Shown here: positions 9,183 to 18,779 of the stretch, piece after piece
How the letters are laid out: every line of letters starts with the position of its first letter
Numbering within the stretch: the first letter of the stretch is position 1
Origin: DATBGO01 sp963840095
GTDB taxonomy: Bacteria; Actinomycetota; Actinomycetes; Streptosporangiales; Streptosporangiaceae
Length of the DNA: 64,000 bases
Direction of reading: 5' to 3'
Assembly: GCA_963840095.1 (NCBI GenBank)
Contig: CAWIXN010000003.1
Location: 1-64,000, forward strand
Notes under the pieces: generated by a model
Seen by the model: the letters and a program-made list of their open reading frames with translations, nothing else
Database searches by the model: none
Told to the model about the DNA's origin: nothing
Made by a program: the position numbers and the translations under genes

Positions 9183-9451
9183 GCCGTGGCTCACCGTCTG
9201 TACCACGCTCGACAAGGTTACTGTCGAGGTGATCCGTCCGGCAGGTACCGAGCCCTGCGGCCGCTAGGAGCGCGTCGGCGATACGCCGCAGTGAGGCAGC
9301 GGAGTGATCAATAAGCCGTGAGGCCGCTCGGCAGCCGCCAGCGCTCGCCATGTTGCGCCGGTGATAGAGACAGTGGAGTTAAGAACAGCCCAGCCGGGGA
9401 ACGGGCACTGGGCAGCCCCGATAGCCCGTGCCCAGCCCGGAGGTCGATGAC

Positions 9452-9895
9452 GTGGAGATCAAGATGGTGCTGTTCTTGCCCCGCGATGCGGCCAGCGTGC
9501 CGGTCAGCCGCCAGGTCCTGGCTAGCTGCCTGGACACCCTGGGCGTCACGCCCGACACGCGGGCGGACATCGCCCTGGCCCTGAGCGAGGCATGCTCCAA
9601 TGTCATCCGGCACGCCGGGCCCGGCGACGAATATGAGGTAACGGCCAGGGTCCGGGGCGGGCGGTGCCTCATCGAGGTGGTGAACACCGGGAACGGCGGT
9701 AAGGCGATAACTCCCGGCGTCGGCATGCCGCCCGCGGACGCCGAGCACGGCCGCGGCCTGAAGATCATGGACGCGGTCGTCGATGAGCTGCGCCTGACCG
9801 GTAACGGACAGGACGGGACGACGGTCCACTTCGAGAAAGCACTGGACTGGGTGCCGGGAGCGGCGGGCGAGCTACTACTCAGCGGCGACAGGTAA
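9452..9895 (+). CDS. RsbW/SpoIIAB-like serine kinase, GHKL ATPase domain
   Basis: Single-domain GHKL ATPase of about 147 residues, like anti-sigma factor kinases. The N-box is ALSEACSNVIRHA near residue 47. The G1 box is degenerate (NTGNGG in place of DxGxG), and the G2 box is EHGRGLKIM. GTG 9452 is chosen because GGAGG sits 8 nt upstream; GTG 9428 has no site. No sigma or anti-anti-sigma gene is adjacent, so its partner is unknown. It lies between two toxin-antitoxin modules. Confidence 0.75.
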   Translation: MEIKMVLFLPRDAASVPVSRQVLASCLDTLGVTPDTRADIALALSEACSNVIRHAGPGDEYEVTARVRGGRCLIEVVNTGNGGKAITPGVGMPPADAEHGRGLKIMDAVVDELRLTGNGQDGTTVHFEKALDWVPGAAGELLLSGDR

Positions 9896-9968
9896 GGCAT
9901 GCGCCCCGCCACTGAGTCGGCTATGTCAACCTGGCTGGCACGGTCGTACCTTGGGTAGTACTGCAGGT

Positions 9969-10190
9969 ATGAAGTTGAGTGTCAGCTTGCCGGCGGACGA
10001 CGTCGAGTTCCTTGACTCCTATGCGCACGCCCACGGAATCGAATCCCGGTCCGCGGCCCTGCATAAGGCCGTGGGGCTGCTGCGGGCCGCTCAGCTCGGC
10101 AGCGCCTACGAAGGTGCCTGGGCTTCGTGGGCCGGATCCGACGACGCCCAGGAGTGGGAGGCCGTCACCGCCGACGGCCTGGGAACCTGA
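9969..10190 (+). CDS. MazE-like RHH antitoxin
   Basis: 73-residue antitoxin starting MKLSVSLPADDVEFLDSYA, with ESRSAALHKAVGLLR forming the RHH helices. The acidic, Trp-rich tail (YEGAWASWAGSDDAQEWE) should bind the toxin. The start is ATG 9969: there is no ribosome site, and TAGTAC lies 7 nt upstream as a weak -10 box, suggesting a leaderless message. The next gene starts directly after the stop. Confidence 0.8.
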   Translation: MKLSVSLPADDVEFLDSYAHAHGIESRSAALHKAVGLLRAAQLGSAYEGAWASWAGSDDAQEWEAVTADGLGT

Positions 10191-10385
10191 GTGCGCCGCG
10201 GCGAGATCGTCACGGTCAACCTCGATCCTGTCCGCGGATCCGAGGCAGATAAGACTCGTCCGGCGGTCATCGTCAGCAACGACGCCGCGAACGCCACGGC
10301 CACCCGCCTTGGCCGGGGAGTGATCACGATATCCAGGCCGAGCCATAGCAGGAGGAAGCATATCGCTCCTACCATGGTGGTATAG
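10191..10385 (+). pseudogene. MazF/PemK toxin, truncated
   Basis: The first 46 residues are normal MazF: MRRGEIVTVNLDPVRGSEAD, then KTRPAVIVSNDAAN and ATRLGRGVITI. Similarity stops near 10330, and 18 unrelated residues follow to a stop. The second half of the fold, with its dimer and active-site strands, is missing. The next module's promoter begins where MazF ends, so a deletion joined the two. The start GTG 10191 follows the antitoxin stop directly. Confidence 0.8.
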
Positions 10386-10393
10386 TTTCTTCC
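10370..10393 (+). promoter_or_regulatory. Leaderless promoter/operator of the fourth antitoxin
   Basis: TATAGT (10381-10386) is a strong -10 box exactly 7 nt before ATG 10394. TACCA-tgg-TGGTA (10370-10382) is a short palindrome overlapping its upstream edge and could be the autorepressor site. Confidence 0.55.
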
Positions 10394-10654
10394 ATGCCGC
10401 GCGGAAACCCATCGCCCAAGCTTGCGATCACGGTTGATCCCGACGTCCACGCTCAGGTGATAGCGGCGGCCGCGGCCGAGGGCGTCAGCGTGTCGGCATG
10501 GATGACGGCAGCGGCCCGGCGTGCGCTCAGGGTGAGGGAGGGACTCGCGGCTGTCGCTGAATGGGAGGCGGAGCAGGGAGCCCTGACCCGCGAGGAGCTC
10601 GAAGCGGCCCGGCGCCGCGTCGGCGCCCCCAGCGCCGGGCGCCGGTCGGCATGA
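10394..10654 (+). CDS. RHH-type antitoxin of a PIN module
   Basis: 86 residues. KLAITVDPDVHAQVIAAAAA and SVSAWMTAAARRAL are RHH-like. The C-terminal half is charged (EWEAEQGALTREELEAARRR) and helical. The leaderless start is ATG 10394. The ATGA overlap with the PIN toxin shows a coupled module. This is the only complete toxin-antitoxin pair besides copy 2 at 3518-4156. Confidence 0.85.
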   Translation: MPRGNPSPKLAITVDPDVHAQVIAAAAAEGVSVSAWMTAAARRALRVREGLAAVAEWEAEQGALTREELEAARRRVGAPSAGRRSA

Positions 10655-11031
10655 CCCCGGTGGTCTACGACGCAGGTGTCCTGGTCGCCGCTGACCGCAA
10701 CGCCCGTGGGGTATGGGCGGATCATCGGGTGCGCTTGGAGCTGGGGATCGTGCCTGTGGTGCCAGCGCCGGTCATCGCGCAGGTAAGCCGGTCACCCGCG
10801 CAGGTCCAGCTCCGGCGCCTGCTGCGCGGCTGTGAGGTGGTGAGCCTGACCGAGCAGAAGGCGCACGCGGCCGGGCAGCTGCTGGGACACGCCGGCTTCG
10901 GCGACGTGGTGGATGCGGTGGTCGCCCAGACGGCGGCTGAACTGCGGGCTGACGTCGTGACCGGCGACCGCGCAGGCATCCGGCGGCTCATCGAAGCCTG
11001 CGGTGCCTCCAGCCAGATCATCGATATCTAG
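10651..11031 (+). CDS. PIN-domain toxin (VapC-like)
   Basis: 126-residue PIN ribonuclease. The acidic residues are at VVYDAGVLVAADRN (Asp near 6), the GDVVDAVVAQTA motif near 90 and VVTGDRAGIRRL near 108. The 4-nt overlap with the antitoxin gives tight coupling. It is intact by length and motifs, so it is likely the active toxin of the region. Confidence 0.85.
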   Translation: MTPVVYDAGVLVAADRNARGVWADHRVRLELGIVPVVPAPVIAQVSRSPAQVQLRRLLRGCEVVSLTEQKAHAAGQLLGHAGFGDVVDAVVAQTAAELRADVVTGDRAGIRRLIEACGASSQIIDI

Positions 11032-11059
11032 GAGCACCGCAGGCGCACCGCAAACAGTG

Positions 11060-12937
11060 TCAGCCGCTGGCCAGCCCGGCGTCGGCCAGGCCGATGCGGT
11101 CGCTCTCCGAGCAGAACGCGAGCGCCGACCGCAGCTCGTCGGCGCCGGCGGTCGTGTCCAGGCCGGTGACCGCATCAGGTGCCAGCGGCGCCGCGGGCAC
11201 GTGCCTGATCAGCGGATGGTGCGGCCGCCGGTCGACCTCATCCTGGCCGAGCAGGTCCTCGGTGAGCTTCTCGCCCGGCCGCAGGCCGGTGAAGACGATG
11301 TCGACGTCCCGGGCCGCGGTGGCGACCAGGCGGCGGGCCATGTCGGCGATCCGGACCTGCTCGCCCATGTCCAGGACGAGCACCTCGCCGCCCGAGCCGA
11401 TCACGGCGGCCTGCAGGACCAGCTGTACCGCCTCGTCGGCGGTCATGAAGTACCGGCAGACCTCCGGGTGCGTCACCGTGACCGGGCCGCCCGCGGCGAC
11501 CTGAGCGGACATGCTGGTGAGGACCGATCCGCGGCTGCCCAGGACATTGCCGAACCGCACGCTCAGGTAACTCCCGCCGGTCTGGCTGGCCATGAACGCC
11601 GTGAGCCGTTCGGCGATCCGTTTCGAATATCCCAGCACGCACACCGGATCGGCCGCCTTGTCGGTCGAGATGTTCACGAACGACTGCGCGCCATAAGCCG
11701 CCGCGGCGTCCAGCACGGTGAGCGTGCCCAGCACGTTGCTCTTGAGCGCCTCGGCCGGGTAGCGCTCCAGCAGCGGCAGGTGCTTGAGCGCCGCCGCGTG
11801 GAAGACGATCTCCGGGCGGAACTGGTCGAAGATCTGCCGGACCCGGTGCGGATCGCGGATGTCGGCCAGCGCCGCCTGATCGGAGTCGAGCAGCGCCCGC
11901 CCGTGCAGCGCGAGCTGGACGGCGTGCAGCGCCGACTCGTCGCGGTCGAGCATGATCAGCTCGGCCGGCCCGAGCCGGTGCAGCTGGCGGCAGAGCTCGG
12001 ACCCGATCGACCCGCCGGCGCCGGTGACCAGGATCCGCTTGCCCGCGAACTGCCCGGCCACGGCGGCCACGTCGGTCCTGACCGGGCGGCGGCCGAGCAG
12101 GTCGCTGATCCGCGGATCGCGGACTCCGTCGATCCTGGCGCTGCCGCTGAGCAGTTCCTTGACCGACGGGATCACCTTCGGGGCCAGGCCGCAGGCCTCT
12201 GCCGCCCGGGTGAGATCCCTGATCACCGGTCCGCTGGCCCGGGCGATGGCGATGACCAGGACCCTGGCGCCGGTCGAGGCGGCGGCCGCGGCCAGCTGGG
12301 AGCGGTCTCCGACCACCGGGATACCCCGGAGCCGCAGCCGGCGCTTGGCCGGGTCGTCGTCCAGTATCGCGACCGGCCGGTACTCGGCGTTGTGCTGGCC
12401 GATCAGCTGCTGGACCAGCTGGGCGCCGGCGCTGCCGGCCCCGAAGACGATGATCTTCTCCGCCGAGGAGGCCGGCGTCCTGGACCGCTGCCGGACGGCG
12501 AACGCCGCGTACCGCGCGCCCAGCATGGCCAGCAGCGCGATGGCCGCGGCGCCCGCGGCGGTCTCGAGCGGCGCATGCTGGCCGGGTATCAGCAGCAGTC
12601 CGGCGGCGAGGAGGCACAGGGAGGTCAGGCCGGCCGCGACGCTGACCCCGGCCACCTCGTCCAGGCTGCCGCGCTGGTACCGGCCCCGGTACAGCCCGGC
12701 GGCCAGCCCGCATCCGGCGCAGGCCAGGCAGACGGCGAGCGCCAGGCAGGCTAAGCGGTAGAGCCAGGCGGCGGCGCCGGGCAGGTCCTCGGTCGCCTTG
12801 GCCGCCGTCAGCAGTGCCGCAAGCCACACGGCGGCGTCATAGCCGGCCTCCGCGCCGACGCACCAGACCCGCCGGGCCGAAAAGACCCGGCGAGCTGGCG
12901 TGGCCGGAAAACCGCCATTTACCACCTGGTCGCTCAC
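11060..12937 (-). CDS. CapD/WbpM-like nucleotide-sugar epimerase/dehydratase, membrane-bound
   Basis: About 625 residues. Four N-terminal membrane helices come first. A CoA-binding-like Rossmann domain follows (VFGAGSAGAQL, then AILDDDPAKRRLRLRGIPV), then an extended SDR domain with TGAGGSIGSELCRQ, SNVLGTLTVLDAA, ISTDKAADP and GYSKRIAERL. This is the polysaccharide-biosynthesis class that makes 4-keto-6-deoxy or epimerised UDP-GlcNAc derivatives. The start chosen is GTG 12937 (VSDQVVNGG), which has a G-rich site; ATG 13036 would add 33 non-conserved residues. It is divergent from the LCP gene at 13180, fitting a surface-glycan role. Confidence 0.85.
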   Translation of the reverse strand: MSDQVVNGGFPATPARRVFSARRVWCVGAEAGYDAAVWLAALLTAAKATEDLPGAAAWLYRLACLALAVCLACAGCGLAAGLYRGRYQRGSLDEVAGVSVAAGLTSLCLLAAGLLLIPGQHAPLETAAGAAAIALLAMLGARYAAFAVRQRSRTPASSAEKIIVFGAGSAGAQLVQQLIGQHNAEYRPVAILDDDPAKRRLRLRGIPVVGDRSQLAAAAASTGARVLVIAIARASGPVIRDLTRAAEACGLAPKVIPSVKELLSGSARIDGVRDPRISDLLGRRPVRTDVAAVAGQFAGKRILVTGAGGSIGSELCRQLHRLGPAELIMLDRDESALHAVQLALHGRALLDSDQAALADIRDPHRVRQIFDQFRPEIVFHAAALKHLPLLERYPAEALKSNVLGTLTVLDAAAAYGAQSFVNISTDKAADPVCVLGYSKRIAERLTAFMASQTGGSYLSVRFGNVLGSRGSVLTSMSAQVAAGGPVTVTHPEVCRYFMTADEAVQLVLQAAVIGSGGEVLVLDMGEQVRIADMARRLVATAARDVDIVFTGLRPGEKLTEDLLGQDEVDRRPHHPLIRHVPAAPLAPDAVTGLDTTAGADELRSALAFCSESDRIGLADAGLASG

Positions 12938-13179
12938 CCTTGCGCCCCCCGTTCGGGCCGGCTTCAGGGTCGCCGGCCCGATGCCGATGTTTTTTCCGTG
13001 CCGCCGCACATTACTCTCAGTAGTCGGGTAGAACACTAGCTGTAGTTGGAGCGACCTCGCTCGGGAAACGCCAGGGGACAGGTCTGGAGCGCGGGCGCCA
13101 TGAAACCGCCGGTCAGAGCGCCGGCCGCGGCTCGTGTGGCGGCAGGAAGTTGACGGCGGGCCAAGGGGGGCAACGAGAG

Positions 13180-14451
13180 ATGGCTGAAGATCCGGGCTCG
13201 ACCGAGCGGGCGGCCACCGGGCAGCCCGCGACCGCCGGACCCGGCGGCGGCGAGCCGGGGACCGCTGGACCGGCCGGCAGTGAGCCGTGGAGCGCCGGGC
13301 TGGTCGAAGACTGGCGGTCGGCGCGCAGTGAGCGGCCGCCGCGGAGTGAGCGGGGCGCCCGTGAGCCGCGCGCCGTCCGCAAGCAGCGCGGCGGGCGCCA
13401 GCGGCGCGGCGGGCGCCAGCGGCGCGGCGTCCGGATCGCGCTGGCCTGCGCGGCGGCCGTCGTCGTGGTCGCGGCCGGTGCCGCGGTGACCGGCTTTGCG
13501 CTCGTCAACCACCTGGCCGGCAACATCCACCGGATCCCTAACGTGTTCAGCGGGCTCGATGCCGCTGGCCGGCCGGTGATGCCCGCCGCGACGAGCGGCA
13601 GCATGACGATCCTGCTGGCCGGGTCGCAGACGGTCCCCGCCAGCGCCGGCGCCAGCGGGGCGGATGGCTCAGCCACCGCATCCCAGGGGCCGGGATCTCA
13701 GGGGCCGGGATCTCAGGGGCAGGGATCTCAGGGGCACAGCGGCCTGATCGCGCTGGTGCATATCAACGCCAACCGGCAGGCCGAGGCGATTGTCTCCATT
13801 CCGCCCAATGCATTAGTGCACGTGCCCGGGCACGGTGTCACCGAGCTATGGAACGCGCTGCCGCTCGGCGGCCCCTCGCTCCTGATCCGGACGGTCGAGC
13901 ACCTGACCAACGTGCGGGTCGATCACTACCTGGTGGTGGACTTCAACAAGCTGGCCGCGTCGCTCGGCCCGCTCGGCGGCGTCAACGTCGACGTGCCCTC
14001 CTACGGCGCCGGCAGCGGCATCGCCTTCCATCCGGGGATCAACCACCTCACCACCGCCACCGCACTTGAGTTCCTGCGGGAGACATCACCCAACGAGGAC
14101 GAGCGGGTGCTGGCCCAGCAGGCGCTGCTGTACGCGGTCCTGGAGAAGATCGCCGCCGAGCATCTGGTGACCCACCCCACGACCGGATTCAGCATCCTGA
14201 ACGCCTTCACCAAGGCACTGAGCGTGGACAGCGACTTCAGCAACTCCGCGCTTGAGTCGCTGGCACTGCACACGAACCTGGCCGGAAGCTCACGGACGTA
14301 CGTGTCCGCGCCGGTCGCCCGGACCGTCACCTACCACGGGCAGGCCGCGGTCCGGCTGAACGGCCCCCTCAGCCGCCAGCTGTGGCAGGCGATCAGGAAT
14401 GACGTGGTCGCGGCGTTCGCAAAACGCTATCCGTCCACGGTGACCCCGTAG
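13180..14451 (+). CDS. LytR-CpsA-Psr (LCP) family glycopolymer ligase
   Basis: 423 residues. The cytoplasmic N-terminus is long and rich in Pro, Gly, Arg and Ser. One membrane helix follows (LACAAAVVVVAAGAAVTGFA), then the LCP domain: SGSMTILLAGSQ, LIALVHINANRQAEAIVSIP, FNKLAASLGPLGGVNVDVP and TATALEFLRE. LCP enzymes move glycan polymers from lipid carriers to the cell wall. The usual GSDSR-type phosphate-binding signature is weaker here (LLAGSQTVP). ATG 13180 has a GAGAG site. A Gly/Ser-rich GPGSQ repeat lies within the domain region (13684-13737). Confidence 0.8.
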   Translation: MAEDPGSTERAATGQPATAGPGGGEPGTAGPAGSEPWSAGLVEDWRSARSERPPRSERGAREPRAVRKQRGGRQRRGGRQRRGVRIALACAAAVVVVAAGAAVTGFALVNHLAGNIHRIPNVFSGLDAAGRPVMPAATSGSMTILLAGSQTVPASAGASGADGSATASQGPGSQGPGSQGQGSQGHSGLIALVHINANRQAEAIVSIPPNALVHVPGHGVTELWNALPLGGPSLLIRTVEHLTNVRVDHYLVVDFNKLAASLGPLGGVNVDVPSYGAGSGIAFHPGINHLTTATALEFLRETSPNEDERVLAQQALLYAVLEKIAAEHLVTHPTTGFSILNAFTKALSVDSDFSNSALESLALHTNLAGSSRTYVSAPVARTVTYHGQAAVRLNGPLSRQLWQAIRNDVVAAFAKRYPSTVTP

Positions 14452-14597
14452 GCCCGCGATGACTCCGGCCTGCGGCGACCATTATCCATCCACGGCGACC
14501 CCCGATCGCATCACATTGACAGGCGGCTCGCTGGCGAGCCCCGCGGTGCACCGCACCGCCGCCAGCGGCGGCCGTGACCGACATGGGGGCAGCTTAG

Positions 14598-15521
14598 GTG
14601 GGAGTGCAGATCGGCTCCTTCGTGGCGCTAGGGGACAGCTTCACGGAGGGGATGGGGGACCCGTCCGACGACGGCATCAGCCTCAGAGGCTGGGCCGACC
14701 GGTTCGCTGAACGACTCGCGGCCGGCCGGCAGGCCTTCCGTTACGCGAATCTGGCGGTCCGGGGCAAGCGGCTGCGGGAGGTAGCGGCCGAGCAGGTACC
14801 GCGGGCCATCGCCCTGCGCCCGGACCTGGTCAGCATCTTCGCTGGCGGCAACGACCTGCTGTGGATCCGCGCCGACCCGGACGCGCTCGCCCAGCAGTTC
14901 GACGACACCGTCGCGCAGCTGCGCGCCGCCGGGTGCCAGGTGCTGGCGTTCACCGGGTTCGACCCGCGGGCGTTCCCGGTGCTGCGGCTGATCCGCGGCA
15001 AGGTGGCCGCATTCAACGTGCACCTGCGCGTGATCGCCCGCGACCGCGGCTGCCAGCTGGCGGACCTGTGGGCGATGGACATGCTGGCCGATCCGCGGGA
15101 ATGGAGCGCGGACCGGCTGCACCTCGCCGCCGACGGCCACCGCCGGATGGCGCTGCTCGCCAGCGAGGTGGTCGGCCTGGAGGTCAGCGAGGACTGGCGG
15201 GAGCCGCTGCCCGCCCGGCCGTCGGCCGGCGCGTGGCTGGCCAGATCGGCCGGCTGGCTGGCGGCGCGGGGGAGCGATGCCCGGTGGGCCCGCGAGCACG
15301 CCGCGCCCTGGCTGGTCCGGCGGCTGCGCGGGGTGTCGGCCGGCGACGGCATCCCGCCCAAGCGGCCCCAGCTGCTGCCGCTGGCGGTAGCCGGGACCGG
15401 GGCCGGCGGCGGGCTGGGCGCGGTCGGCGGACCGGCGGGCGGACCGGCCGGGCTCGGCGCGCCGGGGGGCGGACCTGGCGGACCTGGGGGCCGGCTGATT
15501 CGGGCGGGACAGGACGGGTAG
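14598..15521 (+). CDS. SGNH/GDSL hydrolase
   Basis: 307 residues, no signal peptide. SGNH blocks: FVALGDSFTEGMGD (Ser), IFAGGNDLLW (Asn) and SADRLHLAADGH (Asp/His), with LAVRGKRLREV carrying the Gly block. It is probably an esterase or acyl/acetyl hydrolase. The start is GTG 14598. The C-terminal 50 residues are Gly/Pro/Ala repeats, encoded by an in-frame GGCGGACC-type minisatellite (15403-15500). It lies just upstream of the kinase and may remove acyl groups from the glycan (inference). Confidence 0.8.
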   Translation: MGVQIGSFVALGDSFTEGMGDPSDDGISLRGWADRFAERLAAGRQAFRYANLAVRGKRLREVAAEQVPRAIALRPDLVSIFAGGNDLLWIRADPDALAQQFDDTVAQLRAAGCQVLAFTGFDPRAFPVLRLIRGKVAAFNVHLRVIARDRGCQLADLWAMDMLADPREWSADRLHLAADGHRRMALLASEVVGLEVSEDWREPLPARPSAGAWLARSAGWLAARGSDARWAREHAAPWLVRRLRGVSAGDGIPPKRPQLLPLAVAGTGAGGGLGAVGGPAGGPAGLGAPGGGPGGPGGRLIRAGQDG

Positions 15522-15584
15522 GGACCAATGTGTAGGGGGACACGCGAACCGCGAGGTCACGGGGGCAGGTGAGATCGCGGCGTC

Positions 15585-18078
15585 ATGGGGGTTTCTCGGG
15601 TTACGTCATCCGCCGGCCCGGGGGCGGGCAGCGAGCTGCCGCCTGCCGAGCCGGGCCTGGTCGAGTATGCGATCGGGCAGCTGCTGGGCGACAACGACGC
15701 GGCGGACGCGCTGCCGGCCGTGCTCGAGCGCGTCGGCGCCGCGCTGGGCTGCCGCGCCACGCTGGCCGTACAGCAGACGCCGGCCAGGCAGCTGATCGTC
15801 CTGGCGGCGCATCCGCCCGCCGCGGCCGGCGACGCCGAGCTGATGGACGAGCTCAGCGAGATCTCCGCGGCCCGCTCCGGCCAGGCTCACCAGGGCAGGT
15901 CCTTCCAGGAGAGGCTCAACTGGGGGCTGCCAGGCGGGCCGCCGCTGAGCGTCCTGATGGCCTACTCGGCGCCGGAGGCGCACTGCCTGTGCGCGATCGC
16001 GCTCATCGGGAACGCATCCGGCTGGACCGCCGAGACCAGGTCCATGGCAGCCGCCATCGCCGCGATCGTCGCGGCCCAGATCCGGCACGCCAACGCCAAG
16101 GCAAAACTCGCCGAGGGCCAGGCCCTGACCTCGGCGCTGATCGAGGGATCGCCGGACGCAGTCGTCGTGGCCGGCCACGACCAGCGGATCGTGACGTTCA
16201 ATCCGGCGGCCGAGCAGATGTTCGGCCTGAGCCGCTGCGACGTCATGGGCAACAGCGTGCCCGACCTGCTGCTCCCCGAGCGCAAGCGGGCCGAGTTCGA
16301 GGGCGGCATCCGGAGCTACCTGGAATCGGGTGACCGGGGCGTGTACACGGGCCCGATGCGGTACCCGGTCCTGCGCGCGGACGGCACCGAGCGCGTTGTC
16401 GAGCTGACCCCCGTCCCGCTCATGGTCGACGGCGTCGTCCACTTCTGCGCCTTCATGCGCGACATCACCGAGCTCGAGCACGCGCACGCCGCGCTGGCCG
16501 ACAGCGAGGCGCGGTTCCGGGTCCTGGCCCGGCTCGCCCCGGTCGGCATGGTGCAGATGGACGCCGAGGGCCTGTGCACCTTCGCCAACGACCGCTGGTG
16601 CGAGATGACCGGGATGACCGAGGCGGACGCGACCGGGATCGGCTGGTCGACGGCGCTGCACCCCGATGACGCGGTGCGGATGGAACGGGAATGGGCGCTC
16701 GCCGCGGCCCGGGGCACGGAACTGCGCACCGACTGCCGGCTGATCTCCACCAGCGGCCGCGAGATCTGGGTGCATGCCGTGGCCATCCCGCTGCTGACCA
16801 CGCAGCAGGCCGGCCGGTTTCCTGGCCGCCGTCACTGACGTGTCGGCACGCAAGCGGGCCGAGGAAGAAAGAGAACGGCTGCTGGCGGCTGAGCGGGCGG
16901 CCCGGCGCAGTCTCGCCGACCAGACCGAGCGCCTGAACAGCCTGATCGCCAACGCGATTCCCGCGATCATGGTGCGCGACGAGGACGGCATGATCGCGCA
17001 GGTCAATGGCAGCTTCTGCGAGCTGTTCGGGATCACGGTACCGACCAGCCAGCTGACCGGTACCTCGGCCGCGCAGCTGGCCAACCTGGTCAAGGGCACC
17101 TTCGCCGACCCGGCCGAGTTCCTGCACCGGACGGCCGCGCTCAGCGCGGGGCGGCGGCCGGCCGAGGGGGAGCAGTTCAGCGCCGCGGACGGCCGGACCA
17201 TCGAGGGCGACTACTGGCCGGTCTACGCCGAGGGAGAGTACCGGGGCGATCTGTGGCAATTCTGGGACATCTCGGAGCGCAAGGCCCTGGAGGCGCAGCG
17301 AGAACGGATGCTCCAGGCCGAGCTCGCCGCCCGGGACGGAGCCGAGAAAGCGCAGCAGCGGCTGGCCGAGCAGAACGTCAGGCTGCAGGAACTCGATGAC
17401 GCGAAAAGCGAGTTCCTGGCCACCATGTCACATGAGCTCAGGAGTCCGCTCACGTCGATCGTCTCGTTTACTGAACTGATTCTTGACGGTGACCAGCGGC
17501 TCGAGGCTGAGACCAGTGATTCGCTGCGCATCATCCGCCGGAACGCCGAACGGCTGCTCCGGCTGGTCGGGGACCTGCTGCTGCTGAGCCGGGCCGAGGC
17601 CGGGGTGCTGCCGCTCGACGCGGACGTGGTGTCGGTTCCCGAGCTGATCGACGAGACGGTCCGCGCCGGATCGGCGTCCGCGGCCGCCCGCGGCATCATG
17701 GTGGAGGTCCGGGCGGAGGACGGCCCGCCGCTGCATGGGGACCAGCTCCGGCTCCAGCAGGTCATCGAGAACCTGCTGTCCAACGCGGTCAAGTTCTCGC
17801 CGGACGGCGGCCGGGTCGTGATCACTGCCGCCTGCGACGGGCAGACCTGGCGGGTCGACGTGACCGATCAGGGCATCGGCATCCCGCCCGCTGACATTGA
17901 CGGGCTGTTCAGCCGGTTCGTCCGCGCCTCGAATGCCGCCAAGGCGGGCCTGCCCGGAACCGGCCTCGGCCTGTCGATCGTCAAGGCCATCACCGAACTG
18001 CACGGCGGCCGCGTCGAGGTGCGCAGCACCGTGGGCAGCGGCACGACGTTCAGTGTCTACCTGCCGGTCAGCCGATGA
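15585..18078 (+). pseudogene. GAF/PAS sensor histidine kinase, one frameshift
   Basis: Should be one kinase of about 830 residues. The first part (15585-16838) holds a GAF-like domain and two PAS domains (LIEGSPDAVVVAGHDQRI; LARLAPVGMVQMDAEG). An extra C in TTTCC at 16818-16822 ends it early. The rest (from about 16820 to 18078) has a third PAS, a coiled coil, HisKA (MSHELRSPLTSIVSF, His codon 17431-17433) and HATPase (ENLLSNAVKFSP, DQGIGIP, GTGLGLSIVK). Deleting one base reads RFLAAVTDVSARKRAEEE without a break. GTG 16840 could allow separate translation of the catalytic half. The end overlaps the response regulator by 4 nt. Confidence 0.85.
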
Positions 18079-18779
18079 GCGCCCAGATCCTCTGCATCGA
18101 GGATGATCCGGACATCGCGCGGGCCCTGGAACTGATCCTGGAGCGGGCCGGCTTCGAGGTGACGGCCGCCGCCGACGGCCGCGACGGCCTGCGGGTCTTC
18201 CACAACGAGCCGCCGGACGCGATCCTGCTGGACGTCGGGCTGCCGACGCTGGACGGCTGGGAGGTGCTCGAGCGGATCCGCGCCACCAGCGACGTGCCGG
18301 TGCTGATGCTCACCGCGCACGGCCAGCTGTCGGAGCGGGTTCGCGGGCTGCAGTCGGGCGCCGACGACCACCTCACCAAGCCGTTCGGCAACGCGGAACT
18401 GCTGGCCCGGGTCCGCGCGCTGCTGCGGCGCCGCCGCTCCGGGCACCCCGATCTCGAGGTCTACGACGACGGCCGGGTCGAGCTGGTCTTCGTGGCCCAG
18501 CGGGTCCGGGTGGACGATCAGCCGGTGGCCCTGACGCCGGGCGAGGTCCGCCTGCTCGCCACCCTGGTACGGCATGCGGGCCAGACCCTTTCCGCGGCCG
18601 AACTGCGCGAGGCGGCCTGGGGCGATCCGCAGCGCACCGAACGGCCCGCCGACGGCACCGCGAAGCTGACCGCCACCGTGGAGCAGCTGAGCCGCAAGCT
18701 CGGCGAGTCCTGCGCGGAGGGTTCTCCGATCGAGGTGGTTGCCGGTTCCGGGTTCCGCTACCAGAGGCCGGAGTCATGA
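18075..18779 (+). CDS. OmpR/PhoB-type response regulator
   Basis: 234 residues. The receiver has acidic residues ED10D11, phospho-acceptor Asp53 (ILLDVGLP), Thr80 and Lys102 (LTKPFG). The winged helix is residues 140-230 (PVALTPGEVRLLATLVRHAG, then ELREAAWGD and VVAGSGFRYQ). ATG 18075 overlaps the kinase stop (ATGA), so the two are cognate by position. It probably controls this operon. Confidence 0.9.
   Translation: MSAQILCIEDDPDIARALELILERAGFEVTAAADGRDGLRVFHNEPPDAILLDVGLPTLDGWEVLERIRATSDVPVLMLTAHGQLSERVRGLQSGADDHLTKPFGNAELLARVRALLRRRRSGHPDLEVYDDGRVELVFVAQRVRVDDQPVALTPGEVRLLATLVRHAGQTLSAAELREAAWGDPQRTERPADGTAKLTATVEQLSRKLGESCAEGSPIEVVAGSGFRYQRPES

Noticed and set aside
11003..12754. A 583-codon plus-strand open frame
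   Set aside because: Antisense to the CapD-like gene; no motifs.
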